Shown here one piece after another: positions 54,931 to 63,228 of a DNA stretch of 64,000 nucleotides (within the stretch, counting starts at the first letter, position 1; each line of letters begins with the position of its first letter). The position numbers and the translations under genes were made by a program. The stretch comes from Pirellula staleyi DSM 6068 (lineage in GTDB: Bacteria > Planctomycetota > Planctomycetia > Pirellulales > Pirellulaceae). The DNA lies in NCBI GenBank assembly GCA_945875845.1, contig CAMCMB010000031.1:1-64000 (forward strand). The letters run 5' to 3'. A model generated the notes under the pieces. It had not been told where the DNA came from. It was given only the letters and a program-made list of their open reading frames with translations, and ran no database searches.

Positions 54931-55248
54931 CTAGCCGATCACTGCCAAAACTTCATTTTCGCTCATCAAAAGATATTCTTCTCCATCGACTTCGATGTTT
55001 TCGCCAGCGTAGCTTGTGAAAAGGACGTGATCACCGGCCTTGAGCTGCAACTTCGAGCGGCTGCCATTGTCCAGAACGCGTCCATCGCCAACGCTGATTA
55101 CCTTGCCGCGAGTCGGGCGATCCTTTGCGGAGTCAGGCAAAAAGATCCCGCCGCTGGTCTTTTCCTTTGATTCTTCGCGTTGAACGACGATTCGGTCCCC
55201 AAGAGGAACGAGCTTGACCTTGGTCTTTTCTTTGGTGGCGGCAGCCAT
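54931..55248 (-). CDS. groS: Co-chaperonin GroES (Hsp10)
   Basis: A 105-residue lid of the GroEL cage. The start ATG at 55248 (MAAATKEKTKVKLVPLGDR) fits the family; the upstream in-frame ATG at 55305 adds a non-conserved 19-residue leader. Markers are PLGDRIVVQREESKEKTSGGIFLPDSA (mobile loop), VISVGDGR and AGDHVLFTSYAGENI. Slightly longer N-terminus than E. coli. First gene of the groES-groEL operon. Confidence 0.97.
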   Translation of the reverse strand: MAAATKEKTKVKLVPLGDRIVVQREESKEKTSGGIFLPDSAKDRPTRGKVISVGDGRVLDNGSRSKLQLKAGDHVLFTSYAGENIEVDGEEYLLMSENEVLAVIG

Positions 55249-55768
55249 GTGACGGAACTCCAGTTGATAAGGGTTGTGATTCAGTTTTTTAGTTGGTTCG
55301 TGCAATTACGCCAAAACGGCACATCACGTGGTAAGACCGCCCAAAGAGCAATTGGCGTGCCACAAACCCTTTGCCGCACCCGGGCTGGGAACGCAAGCCA
55401 TGGCCGACGGCCTTCTTCAACATAGCTAGGGGCAACGCCCCTGGAACGAGAACACCCAACGAACCGTTTGGCCTACGGCCATATTCAATCTCCTTAGACT
55501 CGCGCCGATTAAATTTGGCCAAAATAATCCTGTTTTTCATCCCTTCCTCGGGTGTTTCCCTAGGCTACGTTGAATATGGCCGTTGGCCAATGACCTCCGG
55601 TGTACCGGGACAGCGGGAATACGACCGGGCGTCAAGCGGTGCCATGGGAATAGTCCACAAAGAACTCGTTGTCAGAAAAACAATGGAATGACGTTGTTTC
55701 ATGCCGGCCCTCGGTCCAGAATAGCGTCTGGAATCGCGTTGGAATTCGCAAATCAGAAAGTAGTTAGT
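55249..55768. other. groES upstream region with long inverted repeat
   Basis: No gene in this 520-bp gap between divergent genes. A 21-bp inverted repeat, TTTGGCCTACGGCCATATTCAA (55467-55488) and TTGAATATGGCCGTTGGCCAA (55570-55590), with one mismatch, encloses about 80 bp. No CIRCE (TTAGCACTC..GAGTGCTAA) is present. Promoters of groES and the membrane protein lie here. Confidence 0.55.
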
Positions 55769-56659
55769 ATGCCGATCCGTGTTACCTGCCAATGTGGACA
55801 TAACCTAAGTGTTCCCGACAATATGGCCGGAAAGTCAGGCAAGTGTCCCAAGTGCCAGCAAGTGATTAAGGTACCGGCTGCAGCTGCCCCTGCGAAATCG
55901 GGGCAGTCAGTTCCAAACCCCCAGAATGTCAAGGCAGCCACGTCCTCCGCTCCTGCGAACGCGAAGAGCACGAAAGCGTCCGCCGCGTCCGCCGTCGCTC
56001 CCTCAGCAGCAACCGGCGGTTTAGGCGGTCTGCTCGATGCGGCTGGACTTGTACAGCGCACAGGGAAATTTTGCCCTGCTTGCGACGCTCCAGCTGCAAA
56101 CACGGCAGTAATCTGCATTAAGTGCGGTTTGAACTTTACCGAAGGGACCAAGCTCGAAGGATTCCAATCCACCGAGAAAAAGCGGTTTGGAAACAAACGG
56201 CTCAACGAAGCTGCGGACATGATGTCGCGGGAGCTAGAAACCGAAAAACGTCTGCTCAACACAGGCAGCCCATGGTGGTTCATGTTTGCGGGCTTGATGG
56301 GGCTGGTCATCTTTATCGGTGGCGCTCTCGTGAAAATGGATGCAACGACGAGCGGAAAGAAATCGACCATCGACTCTATTGCACGGATTCAACAGGCGGA
56401 TTGGTTGAGTGTAATGAGTTTTTCTACCGGAACGGCGTGCGCTTTGATTGCTTCCTTTGCGTACATTGCCATTCTTTTCACCGCTTTCTTCGAATCGACC
56501 AAGCAAGGCTTACTCTGCCTCTTCGTTCCCGTCTTCTATCCGATTTACTACATGTTTTCTAGGATATCATCCAAGCGACTCTTCGGAACTGTTTTGATTT
56601 TTTGGTTGACTCTGATCGTTGCTGGTTGTTTGCTTGGCTACGCGTTACCGAGAATATAA
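55769..56659 (+). CDS. Zinc-ribbon membrane protein
   Basis: A 296-residue protein from the ATG at 55769. Residues 5-32 are a zinc-ribbon-like motif (CQCGHNLSVPDNMAGK...CPKCQQ), residues about 35-95 an Ala/Pro/Ser linker, residues about 98-120 a second cysteine pair (CPACDAPAANTAVICIKCG), followed by four hydrophobic helices (from about residue 165 to the end). The layout is common among planctomycete inner-membrane proteins with an N-terminal zinc ribbon; function is unknown. Longer upstream frame excluded by lack of conserved start. Confidence 0.75.
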   Translation: MPIRVTCQCGHNLSVPDNMAGKSGKCPKCQQVIKVPAAAAPAKSGQSVPNPQNVKAATSSAPANAKSTKASAASAVAPSAATGGLGGLLDAAGLVQRTGKFCPACDAPAANTAVICIKCGLNFTEGTKLEGFQSTEKKRFGNKRLNEAADMMSRELETEKRLLNTGSPWWFMFAGLMGLVIFIGGALVKMDATTSGKKSTIDSIARIQQADWLSVMSFSTGTACALIASFAYIAILFTAFFESTKQGLLCLFVPVFYPIYYMFSRISSKRLFGTVLIFWLTLIVAGCLLGYALPRI

Positions 56660-56681
56660 GATGGACACAGAGTGCAGATCG

Positions 56682-56896
56682 TAACCCGAGCCCATAACGG
56701 GCTGTTGATTTATGCTTTCATGGTACGACGGACTTCCTAGTCCGTCGAATTCCACATTGACGGACTTGAAAGTCCGTCGTACCGCCCTTACCCAATAACG
56801 ACTTCACTAAATCAACAGCCCGCGTAAGCAAGGGATTGCGGCCGCTCCTCGCTTACACGTCGGGTCACCAAACTGTCGCCAAAAAGTGATCCATCC
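56682..56896. repeat. Composite intergenic repeat, copy 2 (inner element inverted relative to copy 1)
   Basis: Outer flanks are in the same orientation as at 4303: TAACCCGAGCCCATAAC (56682-56698) and GCAAGGGATTGC..CGTCGGGT (from 56822). The 123-bp inner element (56699-56821) has the same perfect 14-bp ends but the side chains GCCCTTACCCAATAACGACTTCAC lie next to the right end instead of the left, so the inner unit is reversed. It fills the gap of 288 bp between two plus-strand genes. Confidence 0.85.
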
Positions 56897-56947
56897 CACG
56901 TTCCGTAGTTTGTTTAACAGTTATCCCGAGGCATACTCGATACCATC

Positions 56948-57619
56948 ATGCAAAACAAATCGAATCCAAAACAATCGCGCAGCAGGTGCATCCAGAGTTT
57001 TGTATTTGCGATCACCGCGCTATTCATTCATCCCGCCGATGCTCAAGTCGTTCAACTGCCGACCACGGGTACGTTTTCGATTCAGTCCGGTGTGAGTGTT
57101 CCAGATTCGGGGTCCGCATACGCAGGAGGCTATCGATCGGGGACCGTCGGCAGTCAATCTCGGGGACCGTTCGAACGGCCTGCATACGGCTCGCAGATGT
57201 CCGCCGCAGCTGCATCCGTCCATGCAACCATCATCGATTTGGGCGAACTCGATCGAATGATTCGCTCTCAAGCGGGAACCAAGCCGGCCCAAGTCGAATT
57301 GGCAAACGAAGATACTCGGCCCTCGAAGTTTGTTCATGGAGCCAAAGCCTTTCCCGCTCAAAACGCACAGTACGAGTACTTGGCCGCATTAAGCCATGAT
57401 GCAAAGGCAGCACCATCCCATGTGAGCGAAGACACCCGTTACTATTTGACGCTAGCGCAGGGTGCCCGACAAAAAGGACACTGGCACGCAGTCGAACTCT
57501 ATTACAAACTGGCATGGGAAAGCCTTCCCTTAGATCGACGCGAGAATGCTTTGGTGGCATTGGCCAACGCGCGAAGCCAACCCGAGAAAAAAGAAACCAA
57601 CCCATCCAAATCACGATAA
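56948..57619 (+). CDS. Secreted hypothetical protein
   Basis: A 223-residue protein with a signal peptide (about residues 1-32, ending ALFIHPADAQ) and a mostly Ser/Ala-rich mature region. The last 80 residues (about residues 145-215) have a TPR-like helical stretch (ALSHDAKAAPSH...YYLTLAQGARQKGHWHAVELYYKLAWESL). I do not recognise a family. The stop lies 19 bp before the esterase gene's start, so co-transcription is likely. Confidence 0.65.
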   Translation: MQNKSNPKQSRSRCIQSFVFAITALFIHPADAQVVQLPTTGTFSIQSGVSVPDSGSAYAGGYRSGTVGSQSRGPFERPAYGSQMSAAAASVHATIIDLGELDRMIRSQAGTKPAQVELANEDTRPSKFVHGAKAFPAQNAQYEYLAALSHDAKAAPSHVSEDTRYYLTLAQGARQKGHWHAVELYYKLAWESLPLDRRENALVALANARSQPEKKETNPSKSR

Positions 57620-57638
57620 TCCGCAGACTTGCATTCCT

Positions 57639-58535
57639 ATGAAAATCTTCTCCCAAACCGTGATCCTATTCGTCCTTGCTTCATTGTCGATTCCAACGGC
57701 TTTAGCGCAGCCCCCCGAACTCCCTTTACCGATTTGGCCTGATCTGGCACCGGGCGAATCCACGCGCGAGCAAGGGACCGCTTTGCCGCTCAGGTCTACC
57801 GACCAGCCCATCATTAAGCGCGTCGAAAACATCACTCAACCGACGCTGGATGTTTTCCTGGCAGAAAAGCCCAACGGAACAGGCATCGTCATCCTACCTG
57901 GCGGCGGATTCAAGTACGTCGTTCCCGATCTCGAAGGCTCAGAGGCAGCGGCGGCACTGAATCGCATTGGAATCAGCGTCTTCGTTCTTCGCTATCGAAC
58001 GACTCCGGATGCGGCGGACAAACCTTGGGCTCGTCCCTTGCAAGATAGCCAACGCGTCATCCGCACCTTGCGTTCACAAGCCAAAAAATGGAATCTCGAT
58101 CCACAAAAAATTGGGCTGCTTGGTTTTTCTGCCGGTGGGCAAGTTGCCGCAATCCATCTCACTCAAACGGAACCTGCCTACTCGTCCATCGACGAAATCG
58201 ACAAGTCGAGTTTTCGACCAGACTTTGGAATTCTCATCTATCCATGGCGAATCTACGACGGAGCCACGGACGATCTCATTTCGCCTATCAAAGTAGGCAA
58301 GGAAACGCCACCGACCTTTTTGGTGCACACACATGATGATCAGTCCACGGCATTGGGCGCGGTCATGTTCTATGCGCATCTAAAGAAACAGAACATCTCG
58401 TCGGAGCTGCATGTGTACCAAAACGGAGGTCATGGATACGGCGTTCGATCCAGGCCCAAGTCCGCCATCGGTACTTGGCAAGATCGAGCAATCGAATGGT
58501 TGGAGCTGCGAGACTTGGGACGTGCAAGCGAATAA
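57639..58535 (+). CDS. Exported alpha/beta-hydrolase (esterase/acetyl xylan esterase-like)
   Basis: A 298-residue secreted hydrolase from the ATG at 57639, where the signal peptide starts (MKIFSQTVILFVLASLS). The nucleophile elbow is GFSAGG (about residue 165, Ser nucleophile), an oxyanion HGGG-like segment is LPGGGFKYV, and the catalytic His is in NGGHGYGV near the end with Asp in VHTHDDQS. Similar to BD-FAE/acetyl-xylan esterase relatives; substrate not determined. It follows the secreted hypothetical gene closely. Confidence 0.83.
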   Translation: MKIFSQTVILFVLASLSIPTALAQPPELPLPIWPDLAPGESTREQGTALPLRSTDQPIIKRVENITQPTLDVFLAEKPNGTGIVILPGGGFKYVVPDLEGSEAAAALNRIGISVFVLRYRTTPDAADKPWARPLQDSQRVIRTLRSQAKKWNLDPQKIGLLGFSAGGQVAAIHLTQTEPAYSSIDEIDKSSFRPDFGILIYPWRIYDGATDDLISPIKVGKETPPTFLVHTHDDQSTALGAVMFYAHLKKQNISSELHVYQNGGHGYGVRSRPKSAIGTWQDRAIEWLELRDLGRASE

Positions 58536-58540
58536 GGCGA

Positions 58541-59092
58541 TTAGGCAAACGCCCCCTTTCGATCGAAATAAATGACGCAACCGTCACTCAGAGAAACCGA
58601 GAATAATCCGTCATCCGGAATAGAATTTGAAGCATCTCTGTATTTTCCGCTGGATTGCAAAGCAAACCACCGAATGAAACGTTCGGCAGTATCCGCGATT
58701 AGGTAGTGTTCGACTCGTTGGTTCTCGTAGAGTTCTCTTTTGGCACCGTTGTCTTTGGTTGCGGTCGACTCGCTAAGAACTTCGATGGCTAAAACAGGCG
58801 GTTTTTCGAGATGGCGGGTGGGTTGATTGCCACAAACGATCATCACGTCGGGTCGAACGACCGTATCGTGTTGGACAATCCAATCAAGCCCTGCGTAGAC
58901 AGCACAATCGCATTTGCCGTTTGTTAACGACGAGTCGATTTGAGCCACAAACTTGGCCACCGCTCGTTCGTGTGGTGCAAATGGCGATGGACTCATTGCG
59001 ATGGCAGTGCCGTACCATAGCTCCCAGTTTCCTTCCCAATGCTGGTAGTCGGAGACCGTGTAATGCGGTCGGAATTTGCGAACGGTGGACAT
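58541..59092 (-). CDS. Uma2/DUF820-family endonuclease-like protein
   Basis: A 183-residue protein from the ATG at 59092. It carries the PD-(D/E)XK-like fold marks of Uma2: VVRPDVMIV (catalytic Asp), VLAIEVLSESTATKD (catalytic Glu) and AKRELYENQRVEHYLIAD. Uma2 proteins expand in cyanobacteria and planctomycetes with unproven function; many are solitary. Convergent with the esterase gene (5-bp gap) and separated from larB by 95 bp. Confidence 0.85.
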   Translation of the reverse strand: MSTVRKFRPHYTVSDYQHWEGNWELWYGTAIAMSPSPFAPHERAVAKFVAQIDSSLTNGKCDCAVYAGLDWIVQHDTVVRPDVMIVCGNQPTRHLEKPPVLAIEVLSESTATKDNGAKRELYENQRVEHYLIADTAERFIRWFALQSSGKYRDASNSIPDDGLFSVSLSDGCVIYFDRKGAFA

Positions 59093-59187
59093 GTTCAAGC
59101 TCGCTCGGCAGAGAAAAAGGAAGTGGAATACATCGTCGATTAACCATAACGTGGGATCGTTCGAGAAACAACCGGCGCAGTTGGACT

Positions 59188-60000
59188 CTAGAGCTTCTTG
59201 GCTGCGATGAGTCCGGCCATGTAGCCTCCCTTGAAACCGGCGTCGATGTTGACGACAGCGATATTCGCCGCACAACTATTGAGCATACTCAGCAAGGCGG
59301 ATAGGCCTGCAAAATTGGCTCCGTAGCCAACGCTTGTAGGAACTGCGATCACTGGACATCGCACGTGACCTGCAAGGACGCTTGGCAATGCCCCTTCCAT
59401 GCCTGCAACGCAAACGATGGCCGACATCTGCTGGAGTTTCGGCACCTGAGCCATCAAACGGTAGGGGCCGGCTACTCCGATGTCTTGGATGAGCTTGGTT
59501 GGCAACCCCATCCAGGCCAGCGTCTCCAGTGCTTCCAGTGCAACAGGCTCATCGGTGGTTCCAGCGCTCACCACTGCTACCATGCCGGGCAAGTTGTTGC
59601 CTTTCAAACCATTTTCGCTCGCTGTGGCTTCGATGCTCTCGGGTGCTAGTGGAGTTGCCTCTCGACCGATGCGCAGGGTGCGTGCTACATGATTCCAGCG
59701 CGTATAAGTGAACATTTCTGAGAGCGTTCGCACTTGTTCCGCCGTAACCCGAGTCACCAACAGTTCCGCGTTTGCTTTGAGCAGAGCTTCCGCTACTGTC
59801 CTGATGGAATCAGGAGATTTCCCGGCACCATAAATCACCTCTGGGTAGCCGCATCGCCGCGTGCGATCCAAGTCCGGCGTGACCGCCCCTTTCGATTGCA
59901 CGGCTGCGTGCAAAATCCCTTGCCCCATTTCAATGGCGGACAGTTTTCCGGATTGAAACTCCGACCAGAGTATTGCGATTTCTTCGTTTTCGTTTTGCAT
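59188..60000 (-). CDS. larB: Nickel-pincer cofactor biosynthesis protein LarB
   Basis: A 270-residue homologue of AIR carboxylase (PurE) that carboxylates and hydrolyses nicotinic acid adenine dinucleotide, the first step to the nickel-pincer cofactor of lactate racemase-type enzymes. Markers are the PurE-like core VSAGTTDEPVALEAL, IQDIGVAGPYRL, GMEGALPSVLAGHV and the late TSVGYGANFAG...NIDAGFKGGYMAG. LarC, LarE or a racemase are not in the window. It starts 11 bp after the pyroglutamyl peptidase stop. Confidence 0.92.
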   Translation of the reverse strand: MQNENEEIAILWSEFQSGKLSAIEMGQGILHAAVQSKGAVTPDLDRTRRCGYPEVIYGAGKSPDSIRTVAEALLKANAELLVTRVTAEQVRTLSEMFTYTRWNHVARTLRIGREATPLAPESIEATASENGLKGNNLPGMVAVVSAGTTDEPVALEALETLAWMGLPTKLIQDIGVAGPYRLMAQVPKLQQMSAIVCVAGMEGALPSVLAGHVRCPVIAVPTSVGYGANFAGLSALLSMLNSCAANIAVVNIDAGFKGGYMAGLIAAKKL

Positions 60001-60011
60001 GGATGCCGCAG

Positions 60012-60629
60012 TTATGCGATCGAGTTGTGGTGTTCGGACTCGTGGATCATGTCAAGAATTCTCCCGATGGCTTCGGCGGATTGTTCGCGGGGCATGGATG
60101 GGAAATCGCGTCGGCTGTGCAGAACTTGCTCTGGTGTTAGCGGCAGATGCAAGAAACCAATAGAACATTTCCGCCGCCGTATTTCATGCCAGCGATGCGA
60201 AAGATACATGACTGCATTGCACAAATAAGTCCCCGCATGGAACGATACCGAACAGGGAATTCCCGCCGATCTCAAGTTGATATTCCAATCATCGAGTGGG
60301 AATTGTGTTCGATAAGCGATCGGACCATCCGCCACCAAAGGTCCAAAAAAGTCGCCAGCAGCTTCCGTCATGCCCGCTACGTTCAACGCGATCGCCTCCA
60401 ATTGAACCCGGCTAATTCCGGGGGCTTGGCCCAAATGCAAAATCGCGTCGAATCCCAGCTCAAGATCCTTATCAAGGCGAGCTTGCAGTTTTCCCAGATC
60501 GACGGGGTATCTCCGCGTGGTCACCCCTGGTGCTATGCCTCGATCGTGCAAGTAGGTCACGAGAGCTTCCCAACTGGAATTCTGCTCCCAGGTATCGTAA
60601 GGTTCAAAGGCCGTCAGCAGGACTCGCAA
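60012..60629 (-). CDS. Pyroglutamyl-peptidase I family (C15) cysteine peptidase
   Basis: A 205-residue peptidase removing N-terminal pyroglutamate. Catalytic triad blocks are visible: Glu in GISRVQLEAIALN, Cys in FHAGTYLCNAVMY, His in IGFLHLPLTPEQV. The start is set at TTG 60629 (RVLLTAFEPYDTW), which gives the family length; a GTG at 60728 is the alternative and adds a leader that does not look conserved. Coupled to larB downstream; no functional link obvious. Confidence 0.82.
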   Translation of the reverse strand: MRVLLTAFEPYDTWEQNSSWEALVTYLHDRGIAPGVTTRRYPVDLGKLQARLDKDLELGFDAILHLGQAPGISRVQLEAIALNVAGMTEAAGDFFGPLVADGPIAYRTQFPLDDWNINLRSAGIPCSVSFHAGTYLCNAVMYLSHRWHEIRRRKCSIGFLHLPLTPEQVLHSRRDFPSMPREQSAEAIGRILDMIHESEHHNSIA

Positions 60630-60828
60630 TTCGGATCTCGTATTTTCGTGGTTTGCCGCGAAACGGACAATTCTCAAACTATTTATACCCCTTTTGTAGT
60701 CAAAAAACTTGGTTGTGCATCCCTCCACTTGCCAACAAGTCTGGAATTACGCAGATCGTTGAGATAAAGTGGAGTGATGAGTTGTGAAGTCACTCCTACC
60801 CGTGAACACTTTTGGAAGGCGATTTTGG

Positions 60829-61686
60829 ATGATTCGTTTGGATAGTTCTCTCCGTTGTGGCTTGGCTGCGACTATGGCAATTGCTTCCCTTGCGGTTCAA
60901 TCCCTCGCGATTCGGGCAGACGACCTATTCCCGGATAAAAACCTTGAAGCAGCAGTCCGACGCGAAGTCTTTGAAAAACGGTACAACACCGAAGCGTTGA
61001 CGGCCGATGACGTCAAAAATATTTCTCAAGTGGTCGGTAAAGGCAAAGGAATCAAAAGCCTAGAAGGACTTCAAAACTGCAAAGCCCTCATGAAGCTCGA
61101 TTTAGAGAAGAACGAAATCGCCGACCTGGGGCCCCTCAAAGAACTGAAACTTTTGCAATCGATCGACTTGTCCTCGAACAAAATCGAATCCATTGAGCCC
61201 ATCGCCGGCCTGGTTCAGTCTCAGTATTTGGAACTATCCGAAAATGCGATTGTCGACTTGGCCCCGCTGCGAGAAATGTCCAACTTGCGATCGCTTTACG
61301 TCTCGGACAACAAAATCAAATCGCTCGAACCACTCGTCGGGCTGAAAAAAATGTGGACCCTCAATATTGCAGGTAATCCAATCGAGGACCCCGCTCCCAT
61401 CGCACAGCTCAAAGGCCTCGACTCAATCAACCTCAAGGGGTGTGGAATCAAGAGCGTCGAATTCATTCGCAACTTGACTCCGAATTTCCTAATGCTCAAC
61501 GGCAACGCCATTGCGGACCTCGGACCGTTGGCGGAATCTTGCGAAGCGGATTCCAAATCGGATCGTCGCTTTGCCCCTTTCCTCAGATTGTATTTGGATG
61601 ACGCATTCCTCAAGGAACCCAACCATGCTGCTGCCACCGAACGCTTGCGCGTCGCCGGCGTGCGCATCAACCCAGCGAACAAATAA
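60829..61686 (+). CDS. Exported leucine-rich repeat (SDS22/internalin-type) protein
   Basis: A 285-residue protein from the ATG at 60829 (a GTG at 60784 adds 15 residues). A signal peptide covers about residues 1-30 (CGLAATMAIASLAVQSLAIRA). Residues about 60-240 hold five to six LRRs of about 22 residues with the pattern LxxLDLxxNxIxDLxPL, for example LMKLDLEKNEIADLGPL and LRSLYVSDNKIKSLEPL. Unknown partner; a binding role outside the cytoplasm is inferred. Confidence 0.85.
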   Translation: MIRLDSSLRCGLAATMAIASLAVQSLAIRADDLFPDKNLEAAVRREVFEKRYNTEALTADDVKNISQVVGKGKGIKSLEGLQNCKALMKLDLEKNEIADLGPLKELKLLQSIDLSSNKIESIEPIAGLVQSQYLELSENAIVDLAPLREMSNLRSLYVSDNKIKSLEPLVGLKKMWTLNIAGNPIEDPAPIAQLKGLDSINLKGCGIKSVEFIRNLTPNFLMLNGNAIADLGPLAESCEADSKSDRRFAPFLRLYLDDAFLKEPNHAAATERLRVAGVRINPANK

Positions 61687-61727
61687 ATTGTCAGGAGCAA
61701 TCGGCTCCAAATCCAAGAGTAGCATCA

Positions 61728-63212
61728 ATGAAGTCGTCCATACTCAAGTTTTTTTCAGTAGGTAGTGTTTTTTTGTCGTTCGGAATAGGCAACTATTCCT
61801 TAGCTCAAACAGAGAACGGAGAGCCCGCTTTTCGACCCCGAAGTGATTCGAGTGCGATTCGTGACACCCAAGCGTTCCGCGATCAACTCAACAAGATGAA
61901 GGACTCGCGAGGGCCCATCAATCCGCTGGGGGATTTTCTTCAACGCAACTCGCAGACAGTTCAAAGCCAACGAGGCCGAGACACGGAATCGGAGCAAAAA
62001 CCCACACTGAGAAACAGTTCGGATGACTTTCGATCGTCTGAGCCAACTTCAGAACCAAAACGATCCAAGGGAATCGTTTTGCTGCCCGGCCCCAAGTTCA
62101 CTATTATTCAACAAGCTAGTCCATCCCCGGCGAGCTACGCTGCGCTAGATGCCTTTCGACCCGCAAGATTTGTTTCCGACTCGGAAGCTACCAGTCGTCC
62201 CACACTTCAAGCCCCCGTTTCGTTTGCGTCCGCCGAAGTTCCGGTCGTCGAAAAATCCATACCGATTGCTGCCTACTATCAATTAGGTCCTGTATTGCCA
62301 GGTGGCAATGGAGGGCCAGCGCCCCGTCCCACATTTCCCAGCGCAGTACCTTCCACGACTTCAGCTCCTCCTCCGGGGTACGTTCCTCCGGGGTACGTTC
62401 CTCCTACAACGTATGCCCCTCCTCCTACGTATGCTCCTCCTACGACCTACGCCCCGCCTCCTACGTACGCTCCGCCGACGACGTATGTTCCTCCGACGAC
62501 GTATGTTCCTCCGACAACCTTTGCTCCTCCTCCTACGTACGCTCCTCCTACGACATTTGTTCCTTCGCCTACGTTTGCTCCTCCTACCACCTTCGCTCCA
62601 CCTCCTACGACGTATGTTGCTCCACCGACAACGTTTGCTCCTCCACCCGCGACTTACATTCCCCAGTCCTTTCCGCAAACGAGTATTCCGCCGGGTTTTT
62701 CGCCAAGCAACCCACCGCCGATGACCTCAACGCCGATAGGGGGTCTAGGAACGACTGGAGGAATCCCCATGAATCCAGGCACTACGTATGCGGCACCACC
62801 TCCGTATTACCCTGCGAACCCAACGAACCCTATGCTTGGTGGAGTTCCGACCCAAAGTCCGAGCGATACCATAAATCGCAACCAGCCGCGTCCGAACACC
62901 ATCAACGGCCCTCCGTTTGTCAGCGCACCTCCGTGTCAATTCGATGCGGATTACATGGTCTCCTCGAATTGTCGTCCATCGGCGGATCCCTGCGGACCTA
63001 ATCAAGGTGATAAGCGTTCCGAAGGGTCACCGTTTTCCTATGTCCCCCCAACTTCGATGACGTCTAGGTACCGTAATCCACCTTACCCAACGCTTATCGG
63101 ATTTGGTCAAACGCTGGACAATTCCTATGCCAGTCGGGGTATTGTCGGCCAGCCGAAACTTTACAAAGATGGTCAGCCGGTTCGGAATTTCGTACGTTAC
63201 CTTACACCCTAA
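61728..63212 (+). CDS. Secreted proline-rich repeat protein
   Basis: A 494-residue exported protein. Signal peptide at 1-27 (SLAQ end). Residues about 205-320 form a low-complexity run of PPTTYAPP, PPPTYAPP and PPTTYVPP units, encoded by nearly regular 12- and 15-bp repeats at 62365-62670. The ends of the protein are not recognised, though the C-terminal 90 residues are conserved-looking (YVPPTSMTSRYRN, LIGFGQTLDN). Likely a surface or matrix protein. Spacing of 41 bp after the LRR gene. Confidence 0.75.
   Translation: MKSSILKFFSVGSVFLSFGIGNYSLAQTENGEPAFRPRSDSSAIRDTQAFRDQLNKMKDSRGPINPLGDFLQRNSQTVQSQRGRDTESEQKPTLRNSSDDFRSSEPTSEPKRSKGIVLLPGPKFTIIQQASPSPASYAALDAFRPARFVSDSEATSRPTLQAPVSFASAEVPVVEKSIPIAAYYQLGPVLPGGNGGPAPRPTFPSAVPSTTSAPPPGYVPPGYVPPTTYAPPPTYAPPTTYAPPPTYAPPTTYVPPTTYVPPTTFAPPPTYAPPTTFVPSPTFAPPTTFAPPPTTYVAPPTTFAPPPATYIPQSFPQTSIPPGFSPSNPPPMTSTPIGGLGTTGGIPMNPGTTYAAPPPYYPANPTNPMLGGVPTQSPSDTINRNQPRPNTINGPPFVSAPPCQFDADYMVSSNCRPSADPCGPNQGDKRSEGSPFSYVPPTSMTSRYRNPPYPTLIGFGQTLDNSYASRGIVGQPKLYKDGQPVRNFVRYLTP
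62365..62670. repeat. Tandem 12-15 bp repeats encoding Pro-Pro-Thr-Tyr
   Basis: About twenty units such as CCTCCTACGACGTATGCT encode PPTTYA/PPPTYA/PPTTYV. All unit sizes are multiples of three, so copy-number changes keep the frame. Confidence 0.85.
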
Positions 63213-63228
63213 ATTAGGCCGATCTGAT

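Noticed and set aside
55249-55330. CIRCE heat-shock operator before groES
   Set aside because: No TTAGCACTC..GAGTGCTAA-like inverted repeat is visible.
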